Below are positions 5,389 to 6,028 of a stretch of DNA of 6,028 nt, in pieces. A model generated the notes under the pieces. That model was not told the origin of the DNA. It was given only the letters and a program-made list of their open reading frames with translations, and did not search any database. Numbering within the stretch: the first letter of the stretch is position 1; every line of letters starts with the position of its first letter. Both the position numbers and the translations under genes were made by a program. The DNA comes from GCA-2862545 sp047609825 (GTDB lineage Bacteria > Myxococcota_A > UBA796 > GCA-2862545), in the NCBI GenBank assembly GCA_047609825.1, contig JBLFXJ010000439.1, positions 1 through 6,028 on the forward strand, read 5' to 3'.

Positions 5389-6028
5389 CGGCGAGCGCCG
5401 CCTCGAGAGCGCGCAGGTCGCGCACGCGTGCCTCCAGGCGGGGCTGCTCCCGGCGGGCGAGGTCAGCGCTGGCCTTCACGGCGGCCCGCTCCCGGTCGCG
5501 ACGGACCCGCGCCGGGATGGCGGTCGTGCGGTACCACGCCACGAAGGTGCGGCGGCGGTCGAGGAGCTGGGCGCCCACATCGTCGACGATCTTGTCCGCT
5601 TGACGGTCGAGCCAGGTGCGCAGCGCGGAGAGCAGGGCGGTGTCGGCCCGGCGGCGGACCTCGTCAGCCAGACGCTCCTCGGCGGCGGCGCGCTCCCCGC
5701 TGGCCTGCACATACCCGAAGGCCACCGCGGCGAGCCCGACGGGCACCATCAGCACCCCAGAGATGGCATCACGGCCCAGTCCGAACAGCAGTCCGGCGGA
5801 GAGCACGCCATACAGCACGGAGCGGGCGTGGCGGAACCCGGCGCCCCACCCCACTCGCGGGCGCTCCACCCGCACGTCGGGCAGGTCGAGCACGGTGGCG
5901 GGGAGGCGAAGCGTCAGGCGGGCCAGCGGGGGCGCGGGCACGGGCAGCTCGGTCTGGCGGGGGCTCCAGCACAGCTCCACCAGCTCGGCCAGGTCGGCGT
6001 CGACCTGCTGGTGCACATAGGCGACCCA
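5381..6028 (-). CDS. C-terminal part of a membrane-hairpin, coiled-coil protein (possibly dynamin-like), cut by window edge
   Basis: 215 residues are visible. The frame is open to the right edge (W-V-A-Y precede the GTG at 6016, with no Shine-Dalgarno), so the N-terminus probably lies outside; an internal start at GTG 6016 giving 211 residues is less likely. Numbered from that GTG, residues 1-60 are a Leu-rich and then Pro-rich segment, residues 66-81 and 84-103 form two short hydrophobic segments separated by G-R-D (a hairpin), and 104-208 is a long charged Arg/Ala/Glu helix, probably coiled coil, including WLDRQADKIVDDV (135-147). A membrane hairpin followed by a long charged helix near the C-terminus resembles bacterial dynamin-like GTPases, but no GTPase motif is in view, so this is only a suggestion. 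It is the most upstream visible gene of the operon and overlaps the kinase start by 8 bp, so a link with the kinase at the membrane is plausible. The family is not identified. Confidence 0.75.
   Translation of the reverse strand, partial: WVAYVHQQVDADLAELVELCWSPRQTELPVPAPPLARLTLRLPATVLDLPDVRVERPRVGWGAGFRHARSVLYGVLSAGLLFGLGRDAISGVLMVPVGLAAVAFGYVQASGERAAAEERLADEVRRRADTALLSALRTWLDRQADKIVDDVGAQLLDRRRTFVAWYRTTAIPARVRRDRERAAVKASADLARREQPRLEARVRDLRALEAALADG

Overview
The window is very GC-rich, gene-dense bacterial DNA with a strong third-codon G/C preference. GTG starts, Ala/Pro-rich linkers, tandem Hanks-type Ser/Thr kinases with extracytoplasmic sensor domains, and a DUF4384-like secreted protein together suggest a member of the Myxococcota or a related, possibly uncultured, delta-proteobacterial lineage. 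This assignment is inferred from style and gene content, not from any marker gene.

Layout. Four genes on the minus strand run right to left as one tight block. (1) At 6028-5381 is the C-terminal end of a membrane-hairpin/coiled-coil protein cut by the right edge, possibly a dynamin-like GTPase. (2) At 5388-3262 is a 708-residue transmembrane Ser/Thr kinase with all catalytic residues and an ExbD/TolR-like extracytoplasmic part. (3) At 3265-1928 is a 445-residue protein joining a kinase C-lobe that lacks its N-lobe and catalytic residues, a transmembrane helix, a TPR-like stretch and a thioredoxin/TlpA-like domain with a CPYS (monothiol) active site. (4) At 1911-1240 is a small exported protein with a DUF4384-like domain. 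The junctions are an 8-bp overlap (ATGGCTGA), a 4-bp overlap (GTGA) and a 16-bp gap holding a near-perfect Shine-Dalgarno. They therefore look like one operon whose promoter lies beyond the right edge. A beta-propeller-like gene on the plus strand (left edge to 1250) converges on the operon and overlaps its last gene by 11 bp inside a 15-bp palindrome that holds both stop codons.

Working model (inference): the active kinase and the N-lobe-less pseudokinase are paralogues that pair in the membrane. The kinase carries an ExbD-like domain across the membrane and the pseudokinase carries a single-cysteine thioredoxin fold. The exported DUF4384-like protein, with four cysteines, may be a periplasmic partner. 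The block could be an envelope or redox-responsive phosphorylation module. The most unusual items are the pseudokinase-TM-thioredoxin fusion and the kinase-ExbD fusion sitting side by side. There is no gene-free stretch over 300 bases, and no RNA gene, CRISPR array, insertion sequence or attachment site was seen.
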